A stretch of DNA of 64,000 nucleotides, from assembly GCF_002115785.1 (NCBI RefSeq), contig NZ_JFJY01000012.1, positions 59,006 through 123,005 on the forward strand, read 5' to 3'. Position numbers and translations under genes: made by a program. Of the stretch, positions 56,682 to 64,000 are shown one piece after another. The stretch comes from Thalassospira sp. MCCC 1A03138. GTDB lineage: Bacteria; Pseudomonadota; Alphaproteobacteria; Rhodospirillales; Thalassospiraceae. The notes beneath the pieces were generated by a model. The model searched no databases and was not told the DNA's origin. It saw nothing but the letters and a program-made list of their open reading frames with translations. Positions within the stretch are counted from its first letter, which is position 1. Each line of letters starts with the position of its first letter.

Positions 56682-57932
56682 TTAATTAAGCGGAAAAAAT
56701 GTTCCCTGAAGAGGCAGCACCAATCTGTCGGTGATTTCAATTCTAGACCCAATCCTCTTTGATGTGCCTTTCTTCGATATAACCTCAACCTCTCTGGATA
56801 GAGCCAATTCCTTAATTGCGGAGAACAGATCTTCGTTGGTTGCGGCAGTCCGATTGCCGATCATTCTTAAAAAATGCTCCACGGGTAACTGGCGTTCTTT
56901 CATATGTATGCTGATCTCTCGGGGTACCTCCCCCAATAATTCTTGGATCATTTTTTGTTTATCGTGTGCGGCAAAGTTAAACAGAGCATCCTTTGCCTCC
57001 AACAATCGAGTATCAAACCCCAATGAAAACAAGCTTCCTCTTCCTAAATGCCTGAAACTGTTTTGTGCCTGCCAATGTACTCCGAGCATTTTATCTCTCG
57101 CAGCTTGGTGCCGGGACAGGTGCGCAAACATCATCCAGCGGCTGTCTGTTGGCGACCAAAGCATGAAAGGGGTGAAGTAATCGGCCCCGGATCCCATTTG
57201 AATGTTCGCCATCAGAGCACGCTGAGAAATCAACCTTCCCAATGCGGGGTCGTGCTTATTTGCATTCCACTCAGCAATAAAATGATCGTCTATCCCGAGT
57301 TGGCGATACCGCTCCAAAGTGGAGGAGTCTTGCTGGAGATAATTTAGAACACCATCAATGGCAAAAGTCAGAAGAACTTCAGGGCGTTCAAGTTGGGAAA
57401 ATATTAATCTGATGCTTTCCATCGGCACGTCAGTGTAGCCAAACTGGTCCAACACAAAAATGGACCGTCCTGCACGCTGGACTGCTTTAATTGAGGTCAA
57501 TATGTCGGGAAGTTCCTCTGAGAACTTTCCCTTAATAACAGTTATTTCTCGCCCAATTTGAGGAGAAAAACCCTCATGATGTAGCCGCTCATAAAGGGCG
57601 TCTATATGGTTCTTTTTATCGTCAATGAAGAAAAAACGGGCGTTAATCTCTAATGGTTTCTTGCGGTTGCGGTTGAGCCGTTCTCTGGCACGTTCGACTG
57701 CATGCAAAAGAACTAGCGGGCTACCATCTGCAATTTCATCTCCATTTTGATACGCTCCACCACCAGCAAAACCATCAACCAAAGTGATATTTAGGCAATC
57801 CAGCCTAGGATCTGAAACAACCGTATCAAAGTACACATCAAGATAGTCTCTGAGCACGTCCAGCTTTCTGAGGGTGTGCCTCTCAATTCCAGGAAGCGGT
57901 GCCCCCGGTCTCCAGCTGAAATTATCCTGCAT
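56682..57932 (-). CDS. tcmP: Three-Cys-motif partner protein TcmP
   Basis: 416 residues from ATG 57932. The motif NITLVDGFAGGGAY, followed by GSPLVLLHAV, and FVLDQFGYTDVP fit TcmP, a methyltransferase-like fold that always accompanies Gp37/Gp68 proteins. It follows the Gp37/Gp68 gene by about 120 bases on the same strand. The function of the pair is unknown; it is suspected to act in phage defence or RNA modification. Confidence 0.8.
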   Translation of the reverse strand: MQDNFSWRPGAPLPGIERHTLRKLDVLRDYLDVYFDTVVSDPRLDCLNITLVDGFAGGGAYQNGDEIADGSPLVLLHAVERARERLNRNRKKPLEINARFFFIDDKKNHIDALYERLHHEGFSPQIGREITVIKGKFSEELPDILTSIKAVQRAGRSIFVLDQFGYTDVPMESIRLIFSQLERPEVLLTFAIDGVLNYLQQDSSTLERYRQLGIDDHFIAEWNANKHDPALGRLISQRALMANIQMGSGADYFTPFMLWSPTDSRWMMFAHLSRHQAARDKMLGVHWQAQNSFRHLGRGSLFSLGFDTRLLEAKDALFNFAAHDKQKMIQELLGEVPREISIHMKERQLPVEHFLRMIGNRTAATNEDLFSAIKELALSREVEVISKKGTSKRIGSRIEITDRLVLPLQGTFFPLN

Positions 57933-58053
57933 TTTCCCGTCCGCTAAGAAGTCATCCCCATTGGCATCCTCCCCTGCTCCGGCAGGCTGGAAACACAACC
58001 TACGGCGCAGATACCATATCCACTAATATAGGGAAAATTTGTAGAAGACGACT

Positions 58054-58833
58054 CTAAATAGCAAATGCTTGTGGAGGCATGTAATCCCAAGTGCGTCCAC
58101 GATAAGTGCGACCATTCGCCTTTTTAGGGCGTTTTTTATTGTCTGCCCCCCAAGTTCCCCATTGTTTGAAAAAGAAAGCTGTATCGTGAATGCTACACTG
58201 ATCATAAATCTGATCAATCCATTCCTCGCGGATCGGCCGGGCATTAGGACCGCTCTCCCCGCCTACAATTGCCCAGTGAATATCATGCAGGTCAATGTTC
58301 CCTACGGGGCCGATCAAGGGCTCAAATGAAATAAAACGAATTGCGGCAGGCACCTTGCGAAGCGCACCAGCTCTGTTAGTCACTTTGGCATTCTCAATGC
58401 TAGTCCCCAGCCAAACATTTGGAAGAGGCTGTTTCTTCCATCCAATTAACAGATCATGCATCCGCTCCGGACGCTTGGTTAGAATCTGATAATGGTGATG
58501 TGGTGTGGCTGCCATAATCTCCCATACTTGCTCAACGAATCTGTCACTTACAGCATCATGAAACAAATCACTCATGGAGTTTACAAATATCTTGCGCGGC
58601 TTTTTCCAGGAAAGAGGTGTTTGCAACGATCCATGATCCTCATGAATCTTTCCCGTCCAAACAGGTTGACCATTTACTGTTCGCGTAAGGCCTGAATATT
58701 TTTCCATCCCCATCGCTTCGAGGCGCTTGGCCATCCTCATCGCATAACAGTTAGTGCAACCGGCCGACATAACCGAACAGCCTGCAACCGGATTCCACGT
58801 CGCATCGGTCCATTCAATTTCTGTTTCTGCCAT
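58054..58833 (-). CDS. Phage Gp37/Gp68-type three-cysteine protein (DUF5131)
   Basis: 259 residues from ATG 58833. TDATWNPVAGCSVMSAGCTNCY gives C19, C26 and C29, the three-Cys motif, similar to a radical-SAM iron-sulfur site but with different spacing. WLGTSIEN, FISFEPLIGPVG and WAIVGGESGPNARP are standard family motifs. Partner of TcmP. Preceded by the terminator of the partition operon. Confidence 0.9.
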   Translation of the reverse strand: MAETEIEWTDATWNPVAGCSVMSAGCTNCYAMRMAKRLEAMGMEKYSGLTRTVNGQPVWTGKIHEDHGSLQTPLSWKKPRKIFVNSMSDLFHDAVSDRFVEQVWEIMAATPHHHYQILTKRPERMHDLLIGWKKQPLPNVWLGTSIENAKVTNRAGALRKVPAAIRFISFEPLIGPVGNIDLHDIHWAIVGGESGPNARPIREEWIDQIYDQCSIHDTAFFFKQWGTWGADNKKRPKKANGRTYRGRTWDYMPPQAFAI

Positions 58834-58861
58834 TGCCGTCCCCCAAATACCTTCATCCAAC

Positions 58862-58891
58862 TAAAAAAACAAACCGGCAATATCTTGCCGG
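58862..58891 (-). terminator. Terminator of the partition operon
   Basis: On the minus strand CCGGCAA and TTGCCGG form a 7-base stem, followed by TTTGTTTTTTTAG (58862-58873). A typical rho-independent terminator for the parA operon. Confidence 0.75.
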
Positions 58892-59039
58892 AAATCAGTA
58901 AATCAAACGTGTCTATCAGAGATAGACTGTAACCAAAAATTGCAATCCTCCTTGCAATTCGGTCAGTAGACGAACCAAATACTAGTATCCATGCACGCCG
59001 AAAACAGCACTAATAAGAAACTTTAAAAATGCTGTATTT

Positions 59040-59055
59040 ATACTAATTCAATACC
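59040..59055 (+). promoter_or_regulatory. Dispersed 16-base motif, copy b
   Basis: ATACTAATTCAATACC lies just after the stop of the small partition gene, 7 bases below it. Confidence 0.5.
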
Positions 59056-59062
59056 GTTTTTA

Positions 59063-59335
59063 TTATAAATCTTTGGCTTTTTCCAGTATCGCCCAACGGA
59101 TGAAATTGTTCTTGGAGCGACCGGCTTTCTCAGCAGCCTCCTCAAGGATTTCCCATTCAGCCTGATTGAATGGAAGGCTGATTGCCTTATAATCTCGTTT
59201 CTTGCCGGGAGCCTTCGGCGGTCGCCCCATGCGGCCGGGCTTGGCAACATCATCCACCCGGCTCGCAAATTCTTCGATCTTCTCGGGATCAACGTTAGGG
59301 ATTTCCGCGTTCTTCTGCTCGCGTCGTTTGACCAT
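59063..59335 (-). CDS. Small partner of ParA, likely DNA-binding
   Basis: 90 residues. The C-terminal half, YKAISLPFNQAEWEILEEAAEKAGRSKNNFIRWAIL, is a ribbon-helix-helix pattern (a short strand, then two helices), as in ParG-like partition proteins. The N-terminal half is basic and disordered. The start overlaps the ParA stop. It would bind the partition site and repress the operon; the 16-base motif could be its site. Confidence 0.75.
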   Translation of the reverse strand: MVKRREQKNAEIPNVDPEKIEEFASRVDDVAKPGRMGRPPKAPGKKRDYKAISLPFNQAEWEILEEAAEKAGRSKNNFIRWAILEKAKDL

Positions 59336-59964
59336 CAGAATATCCTTTGCATGAGAGCATTGATCTCAGAAGCCGCTTTGGGATTGTCCATCTCGACGAC
59401 ACCACGTCCCTCCGGCAGGGCATCCCGATAAACCTTGCGCTCACAGATAACCTCTGCAAGCAACTTGATCTCGGGAAAGTCTGCCAGATATTCGCGGGCC
59501 TCTTCGCGTTCACGAATGACTGGATTGGTCGGCACCATCGTCATCAGGCCATGGACCTCAAGCCCGGGATTGAAGTCGCGCGCCTCGACAATGATTTTTT
59601 GCAGGTCATCCAATGTATCGAGATCCGCATTCGAGGGCTTGAACGGCACGATCAGCTTATGGGCAGCTGTCATGCCTGTGCGAAGCTCCCGGCTGTCCTT
59701 GCCTGCGGCATCGACAATTACATACTCATATCGATTATTCAGATCGATCAGGGTATCGCGAATGTTATCGTATTTCTGGATGCAGTGAACCTTGGGAAGG
59801 TCCGGATTTTCGTCCCGGTCCGTCACCCATTTGGCTGCGGTGCTTTGTCGATCGGCATCAACCAGCACAACATCTTTTCCCTGCTTTGCGAGAGCGGCAC
59901 AAACATTTACCGCTGTCGTCGATTTTCCACATCCGCCCTTGCGACTTCCAAACATGACAATCAC
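59335..59964 (-). CDS. parA: ParA-family partition ATPase
   Basis: 209 residues. Deviant Walker A KGGCGKSTTA (9-18), D40 in VDADRQSTA, and VIVDAAGKDSREL. It lacks the N-terminal HTH of long ParA proteins, so it is of the short (Ib) type and cannot bind DNA specifically. It segregates the replicon with the small partner gene. Upstream, 52 bases separate it from proQ. Confidence 0.9.
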   Translation of the reverse strand: MIVMFGSRKGGCGKSTTAVNVCAALAKQGKDVVLVDADRQSTAAKWVTDRDENPDLPKVHCIQKYDNIRDTLIDLNNRYEYVIVDAAGKDSRELRTGMTAAHKLIVPFKPSNADLDTLDDLQKIIVEARDFNPGLEVHGLMTMVPTNPVIREREEAREYLADFPEIKLLAEVICERKVYRDALPEGRGVVEMDNPKAASEINALMQRIF

Positions 59965-60009
59965 AGCATTGCTCCTGCATTAAATCAATACATAATCGGT
60001 ATTGGAAAT

Positions 60010-60025
60010 ATGTTTATTAGGTACC
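60010..60025 (+). promoter_or_regulatory. Dispersed 16-base motif, copy c
   Basis: ATGTTTATTAGGTACC overlaps the end of the proQ gene and lies about 50 bases upstream of parA. A weaker, inverted half-site (CGGTATTGG, near 59998) lies next to it. Confidence 0.45.
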
Positions 60026-60535
60026 AGTTCGGTGATTAATGGTGAGGACTGCACGAGCCGGCCTCGCCGGTTCTGGCAGCGGTGAAACTGATCGGTCATC
60101 AGGTTCCGGATTTGCTTTCTTGCGTCGCATCTTTTCAAAGCGGCCCAAGGCAATCTTCCGGGCATGTTCGCGATTGTCATCCGACACAGGATCATCCACA
60201 GATCCGTCAAGGCGATATCTGTGACTGCCATCAAGCCCCAAGGCCATCTGGTATCCGGTCGCCCCGGTATATCTTTGTAAGGCCAGTTTCAACTCGACAG
60301 GTGTTGTGTCGGCTTTCGCCAGGTCGTCAAAGAGAGCGCGAACGCCAATCTGAAACGGCTTGATCTGGTCTGACAATGTTGCAGGCAGGATTGAAATCTC
60401 CTCTCGCAACAAGGATTGCAGCTCTTGTGCGGCCCTTAGCTCAAATGCCCTCGCCGTGATCTTTCGATCTGCTGACCAGATTGAACTCTGGGACTTCTTG
60501 TGTTCGGTCACTTTGACCTCCATTCGAACCCGCAT
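60017..60535 (-). CDS. ProQ/FinO-domain RNA chaperone
   Basis: 172 residues. IKPFQIGVRALFDDL, LKLALQRYTGATGYQMAL and HRYRLDGSVDDPVSDDN follow the ProQ/FinO fold in order. FinO-type proteins bind antisense RNAs, stabilise their pairing and control transfer or copy number of plasmids. It is located between the nuclease gene and parA on the same strand. Its natural target may be the antisense RNA near the repC-like gene. Confidence 0.8.
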   Translation of the reverse strand: MRVRMEVKVTEHKKSQSSIWSADRKITARAFELRAAQELQSLLREEISILPATLSDQIKPFQIGVRALFDDLAKADTTPVELKLALQRYTGATGYQMALGLDGSHRYRLDGSVDDPVSDDNREHARKIALGRFEKMRRKKANPEPDDRSVSPLPEPARPARAVLTINHRTGT

Positions 60536-60586
60536 TGAAAATGTTCTTAAAAAATACCGTTAAAGTATCTTATTGATATTTAATTG

Positions 60587-60602
60587 ATACTTATTCAATA
60601 CT
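60587..60602 (+). promoter_or_regulatory. Dispersed 16-base motif, copy d1
   Basis: ATACTTATTCAATACT lies 52 bases upstream of the proQ start, in its promoter region. Confidence 0.55.
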
Positions 60603-60643
60603 ATAAACATACTGCAATTGCAGCCTGTCGCAAGCACTAATTC

Positions 60644-60659
60644 GGTACTAAATAAGTAT
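60644..60659 (-). promoter_or_regulatory. Dispersed 16-base motif, copy d2
   Basis: Inverted orientation: the reverse complement reads ATACTTATTTAGTACC, 13 of 16 identical with copy d1. The two copies face each other 41 bases apart upstream of proQ. Confidence 0.55.
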
Positions 60660-60698
60660 TTTTTCAATGTTTTTTTCTGCCGTCAAAAAATGCGCCGA

Positions 60699-61169
60699 TC
60701 ATTCAGACACATTGCACCATCCGCCTCGCTTGCCGCCGTCGTAAGGGCGCGCCACTCCATCCCCGATCAGCAGATCATGCAGCCAGATATTGCCGATTGC
60801 GACCCAAGCGACCACACGGCCGCCATACCTGCCCCACTCGGGATTGCAGAATTGAACAGGGGTATTTGTCAGGTCTGCTTGATCCAGTAACGCGCGCACT
60901 CGATTACGCGCCGCTATGGCTGCGGATTTTTCCGCCTCACATGCTCCCCGGATCTCGGGCGTGTCGATGCCGGCTACGCGGACTGACATTCTTGCTATCG
61001 GATCAGGCAGCCCCGGCATCTGGATATAGATCGTATCGCCATCATAGGCGTAGCTGCCTTTGCTTTCGCGCAACGGCCATTGATAGCAATTGTAAGCGCT
61101 GGCATCGGCGGGGCCGCCACCACAAACCGAAACCAGAAAAAGACCTAATAAGTATTTATTCAATACCAA
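60699..61169 (-). CDS. Exported thermonuclease-like nuclease (SNase family)
   Basis: About 156 residues, taking TTG 61169 (or 61163) as start; the frame is open to 61310, but the upstream part contains a hairpin and no ribosome site. Short signal peptide (LLGLFLVSVC). YAYDGDTIYI, VRVAGIDTPEIRG and GRYGGRVVAWV carry the calcium- and catalytic residues of staphylococcal-nuclease-like enzymes. Plasmid-encoded relatives are common near the replication region. The 16-base motif covers the proposed start. Confidence 0.75.
   Translation of the reverse strand: MVLNKYLLGLFLVSVCGGGPADASAYNCYQWPLRESKGSYAYDGDTIYIQMPGLPDPIARMSVRVAGIDTPEIRGACEAEKSAAIAARNRVRALLDQADLTNTPVQFCNPEWGRYGGRVVAWVAIGNIWLHDLLIGDGVARPYDGGKRGGWCNVSE
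61152..61167 (+). promoter_or_regulatory. Dispersed 16-base motif, copy e
   Basis: GTATTTATTCAATACC coincides with the likely start of the nuclease gene. If the motif is an operator, the true start could be still further downstream. Confidence 0.5.
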
Positions 61170-61259
61170 TTTAGTTCTGCTTCGATATTTATTTGGTCTG
61201 GTATCCGCACCACGCTTGGGATGATTGCCAGAAAACACACATTCCCTCGCGCATGTCAG

Positions 61260-61281
61260 AACCGGCAAAATTTTGCCGGTT
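61260..61281. terminator. Hairpin between the sprT-like and nuclease genes
   Basis: A 22-base perfect palindrome with core CCGGCAAAATTTTGCCGG. It ends the leftward repC-HD-SprT operon and resembles the hairpins at 16771 and 58874. Confidence 0.6.
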
Positions 61282-61306
61282 ATCCTTGATACCATTCCTG
61301 TTTTAC

Positions 61307-62044
61307 TCATACCGTTCCCTCTTTGCCGACGGGGGCATAGTTCGCCCCGCTACATGCTTCTTCACCACAAACAAGCTTAAGTTCCGGTTTACCCCAGACT
61401 TGGGATAAACAGGATGGGCAGCGATATTTGACGCGATTGGAGCCGTTTTCTTTGATGGTGGGGTTCACAGCGGCGAGAGCGCCAGCATTGGCGCAACCGC
61501 CTCTCTCGACAGAGACCGGTTCAATTGGTGGAAAACGATCGAACCAGGACAAGGTATATTCTGTCGTCATCAGATCCGCGCAAGCACGATCAAAAAGGCC
61601 GTCATCGATGATGTAATGTGTCATCTGCTCACCAACCCTTCGACCGCCCGGTTCCCCCGTATTGCTGGGCATCAAGCCGATCCGCTCCATGAAGTCGGCC
61701 CATTGATGGTTATGGTATCCACGACGGCCCGGCTTGCCGTAATGGTATTGCCACTGATGCACCATTTCATGCACGAGGGTCGAAAGTGTTTCCCGGATCG
61801 TTCTGGCAACGAAGTAACTCGGGTTCATCGCAATCTCGGCGGTAAGCTCTCCTGTCTCCCCACAAACTAACCGGTCGTGGGAATAATAACCATAGGTCCT
61901 CTTGTTCCGCTGAAGCGTGATCAGACAGGCCGGAAGCTTGCCGTCAAATATCCTGGCATTGAAATGATCGAAGGCAGCCTGAAGCTCGGCATAGGTTTCG
62001 ACCGTGGGCGTCTGGATCGAACTGACCGGATGAATGTTACCCAT
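61307..62044 (-). CDS. SprT-like zinc metalloprotease
   Basis: 245 residues from ATG 62044. LVHEMVHQWQYHYG is the zinc motif (H92, E93, H96), with H111 or H113 as third ligand. The C-terminal YRCPSC...CGEEAC forms a zinc ribbon as in Spartan/SprT proteins that digest DNA-crosslinked proteins. It overlaps the HD gene. On a plasmid it could remove relaxase or replication protein adducts. Confidence 0.8.
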   Translation of the reverse strand: MGNIHPVSSIQTPTVETYAELQAAFDHFNARIFDGKLPACLITLQRNKRTYGYYSHDRLVCGETGELTAEIAMNPSYFVARTIRETLSTLVHEMVHQWQYHYGKPGRRGYHNHQWADFMERIGLMPSNTGEPGGRRVGEQMTHYIIDDGLFDRACADLMTTEYTLSWFDRFPPIEPVSVERGGCANAGALAAVNPTIKENGSNRVKYRCPSCLSQVWGKPELKLVCGEEACSGANYAPVGKEGTV

Positions 62045-62597
62045 TGCCACCTCCCAGCGCGGGGAGATAGCGCGTTGCCCGATCCATGAATTGGGTTTCA
62101 GCCTTCTGCGGGCTCCAGGGCAGCATGTATTCCGGGTAGGGTTGTGTTTCTCCCGGCCGGAAATCCCTGACCACCAGCTGATCGACAGCATCACGGTATT
62201 CAGTCGCCTTCAGCCGGTGATCGATCTCTTCGATCTGAGCGCAGATCTCCGACGGACACGGCCATTCAAGACCGGCCGCAAGTGTGAATTTTCGCCGGAT
62301 CGGCATGACGACATGGGTTTCAAACTTGTCCCAGATACCCAGCTCTCGCATTCGGTGCTTGATCGGCGTAATCAGATCCCCGGTTTCATCTTCCTCGATG
62401 TCATGGAGGAGGATGTAACTTTTCACTTCCAGCGGGGCACGATCGCAAGCATCGACCAGATGCTGTGCAACGGTTACGTCACTGGCACCATTCCAGCGGC
62501 GGAGCCGGGAGAGGGCGCGGGCTTTCGCCTGAAACATTGCGATACGCCCAACGCGAGTGTGGGGTAGGCCGCACTCAGGTGAAACCAGATCAAGCAT
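62037..62597 (-). CDS. HD-domain phosphohydrolase
   Basis: 186 residues from ATG 62597. VTVAQHLVDAC (H46) and LLHDIEEDETGD (H65-D66) match HD nucleotidases of the YfbR or phage type. Start overlaps the RepC-like stop by eight bases; the end overlaps the SprT-like start. It could hydrolyse nucleotides. Family good, substrate unknown. Confidence 0.75.
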   Translation of the reverse strand: MLDLVSPECGLPHTRVGRIAMFQAKARALSRLRRWNGASDVTVAQHLVDACDRAPLEVKSYILLHDIEEDETGDLITPIKHRMRELGIWDKFETHVVMPIRRKFTLAAGLEWPCPSEICAQIEEIDHRLKATEYRDAVDQLVVRDFRPGETQPYPEYMLPWSPQKAETQFMDRATRYLPALGGGNG

Positions 62598-63669
62598 AGC
62601 CGCCCTCCTGACTTTCAAGGGCGCGAAGGCTATGGCGCACCGTATCCCGCAGGCGAGCAGCTTTGAGCATGGAATAGAGATAGCTGGCTGGATCTCGAAC
62701 GCCTTGCCGATCGACAGCGACGACAACAGCCGCGAGTGCCGCCCATCCGTGTTTGTCAAGCGCCACGCGCCAGACAGCTGGCCTGAGTTTCACCTGATTG
62801 GTGAGGATCCATCTAACCGCGGACACGACGGACTGGATTGCGGCACCAGAGGGCTCCGGGCCGACCAATTCGCAAAGTTCTGCTGCGCTAAGCTGCTTTT
62901 GAAGGGACGGGGACGCCTGAACCATCAGGAACAGGATCTCCGTATCCACATCAATGTCGGAAATCGAATTGTTCGATCCCTGCCCAAGCGTAGCTTGCGA
63001 AGCCCCGCTTTGTACAAGGTTCGAAGAACCGGGATTTAGCTTGTAGGATTTACGGTGGACAGAAGAGTCCTCCCCCCCGGACTCTTTTTGCTCTTTGTTC
63101 TGACTGTCCTGTGCCTTCTTGCGGGCTTCCAGTCGCGCCAGATCGTCACGTTCCTGCCTCTTGCGTTCACGAGACGCTTCTATTTTTTCTTCAAGGAAGT
63201 TTTCCGCCTGTCGCAACTCATAGAGCCGAGCTGCAACCGGGCGCAGATCGATGCCGGCATTGCCTGAAGCACGGGTATTCGTCTCTGTGTAACGGCGAAT
63301 AATCCAGTGATTGGCTTCAAGCAGGGCCAAAGCTCTGCGGATCGATCGTTCATTCTTGCCAGTGATTTCGGCAAGACGCTTGTTTCCAGGGAATACGGTG
63401 AGCCTTCCGGAGCGCCATGCTTTTTCGTCATAGACATGCTCTATCAGAACAATAAGCAGACGAACGGAAAGGTCTGTGAGGCAGGGTGATCTCTGGGCAA
63501 TGGCACGAGAGACCAGCCCGACGACGGATGCTGTCGTGACATCGTTTGTGCCGTTAAAGCTGTCTGCGAGAGACAAGAGGTCCTTATAGGTATCTGTCCG
63601 TTCGGCGATACCTGTCCGGATTGCCTCCCAACCGGCATTGCAGCCGGATATGGATTCGGTCGTTGTCAT
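62590..63669 (-). CDS. RepC-like replication initiator
   Basis: 359 residues. LTVFPGNKRLAEITGKNERSIRRALALLEANHWIIRR is the winged-helix segment of RepC of repABC plasmids, and GIDLRPVAARLYEL follows as in that family. The middle is charged (ERKRQERDDLARLEARKK) and the end helical. No repA-repB genes lie immediately upstream; a separate short parA is 2.6 kb away. In repABC plasmids the origin lies within repC, which could hold here. Confidence 0.75.
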   Translation of the reverse strand: MTTTESISGCNAGWEAIRTGIAERTDTYKDLLSLADSFNGTNDVTTASVVGLVSRAIAQRSPCLTDLSVRLLIVLIEHVYDEKAWRSGRLTVFPGNKRLAEITGKNERSIRRALALLEANHWIIRRYTETNTRASGNAGIDLRPVAARLYELRQAENFLEEKIEASRERKRQERDDLARLEARKKAQDSQNKEQKESGGEDSSVHRKSYKLNPGSSNLVQSGASQATLGQGSNNSISDIDVDTEILFLMVQASPSLQKQLSAAELCELVGPEPSGAAIQSVVSAVRWILTNQVKLRPAVWRVALDKHGWAALAAVVVAVDRQGVRDPASYLYSMLKAARLRDTVRHSLRALESQEGGYA

Positions 63670-63717
63670 TCATCTTCGGCGAAGGCATAAAATCGCGATG
63701 TTTTGGCGCATTTGCGC

Positions 63718-63745
63718 TTGACAAAGCGGTCCCGTCACCTAAACT
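63718..63745 (+). promoter_or_regulatory. Promoter of the antisense RNA candidate
   Basis: TTGACA (63718-63723) and TAAACT (63740-63745) at a 16-base spacing, directed away from the RepC-like gene. Confidence 0.55.
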
Positions 63746-63751
63746 GAAACC

Positions 63752-63814
63752 CATATTTGACGTGGGCAGTTTAAGCCTTTCAAAGACCCGTTGGTGCCAG
63801 CCGACGGGTTTTTT
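63752..63814 (+). ncRNA. Candidate antisense (ctRNA-like) RNA upstream of the RepC-like gene
   Basis: A promoter (63718-63745) and a terminator hairpin (63786-63809 with a T-run) bracket about 63 bases. It is transcribed opposite to the RepC-like gene and so is antisense to its leader. repABC plasmids encode an antisense RNA of similar length in this position that controls repC. Exact start is estimated. Confidence 0.5.
63786..63814 (+). terminator. Rho-independent terminator of the antisense RNA candidate
   Basis: ACCCGTTGG and CCGACGGGT (one G-U pair) with a 6-nt loop, followed by six T. Confidence 0.8.
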
Positions 63815-63957
63815 GCTGTTTATAAGCTATTGAAATCGTTGGGATAAAATAGCCTCGTAGGCGCCGCCTCCTCTATAGGGCGACGCCTCCGGGCATTTTT
63901 CTCTTGTCGGTAGAATCCCTGGAGTCTATATCTAAGACTTTCCAAGGAAGAGAAAAG

Positions 63958-64000
63958 TGGTTGCGGGGACAGGATTTGAACCTGCGACCTTCAGGTTATG
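63958..64000 (-). tRNA. tRNA-Met (CAT), 3' part, cut by the window edge
   Basis: On the minus strand: anticodon CAT (63998-64000), anticodon stem 3' half, T-arm with GCAGGTTCAAATCCTGT, acceptor 3' half CCCCGCA, discriminator A and CCA (63958-63960). Position 72 is A, which, if base 1 is C, is the mismatch typical of initiator tRNA. The 5' half is outside the window. Confidence 0.85.

Noticed and set aside
59347..60039. 230-codon frame opposite parA
   Set aside because: Antisense to parA with its complete ATPase motifs.

Overview
The window reads as the backbone of a mobilizable or low-copy alphaproteobacterial replicon carrying a large heavy-metal resistance island. The clues are a RepC-type initiator, a ParA gene with a small DNA-binding partner, a relaxase with a MobC-like accessory protein, and an SOS-type umuDC promoter with a GTTC-N7-GTTC LexA box of the alphaproteobacterial kind. 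The right edge (63958-64000) ends inside a tRNA-Met(CAT) gene. The replicon may therefore be a chromid or an element next to a tRNA, and this cannot be settled from the window alone.

Layout. 1-4.0 kb: end of a Toprim-domain protein, mobC-like gene and a 1052-residue relaxase with three decayed Toprim-like repeats. 4.0-14.8 kb: accessory genes, namely an XRE regulator, a PIN-domain protein with an unknown partner, a YdjM-like membrane protein, a 1996-residue STAND-type NTPase with an N-terminal nuclease-like domain (an Avs-like antiphage candidate), and a gene pair encoding a phosphoribosyltransferase-like and an ADP-ribosyltransferase-like protein. 14.8-19.0 kb: a repeat-dense site, a large serine recombinase, two hypothetical genes and a 1-kb gene-free stretch. 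19.0-19.56 kb: umuD and the first 33 codons of umuC. 19.56-51.93 kb: a mobile element of about 32.4 kb that splits umuC; the rest of umuC follows at 51.93-53.1 kb. 53.2-58.9 kb: a Toprim/AAA ATPase pair, small hypothetical genes and a TcmP/Gp37-Gp68 pair. 59.0-63.8 kb: partition genes, a ProQ/FinO RNA chaperone, a secreted nuclease, a SprT-like protease, an HD-domain protein, the RepC-like initiator and a candidate antisense RNA.

The element between the umuC halves has terminal inverted repeats (11 of 12 bases match) and a recombination module of three tyrosine recombinases plus a small coiled-coil protein, resembling the Tn554 type. Its cargo is a mer operon (merR / merT-P-F-A and a CcdA-like gene), a cadR/CDF cation-efflux pair, a copA ATPase, a copper-handling and thiol-redox cluster (CcdA, two SCO-type proteins, PCuAC, TlpA and DsbE thioredoxins, cytochrome c, DUF411), and a pco/cop-type operon (cupredoxin, multicopper oxidase CopA, CopB) followed by a second P-type ATPase and an APC permease with a His-rich tail. 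Joining the two umuC pieces at the shared AATG restores the conserved reading frame exactly. The element therefore disrupts DNA polymerase V reversibly in principle.

A 16-base motif (consensus near ATACTTATTCAATACC) recurs near parA, proQ, the nuclease gene, the end of the partition operon and in the gene-free stretch near 18.5 kb. It may be an operator that ties the backbone genes together. All function assignments come from motif reading; no database search was run.
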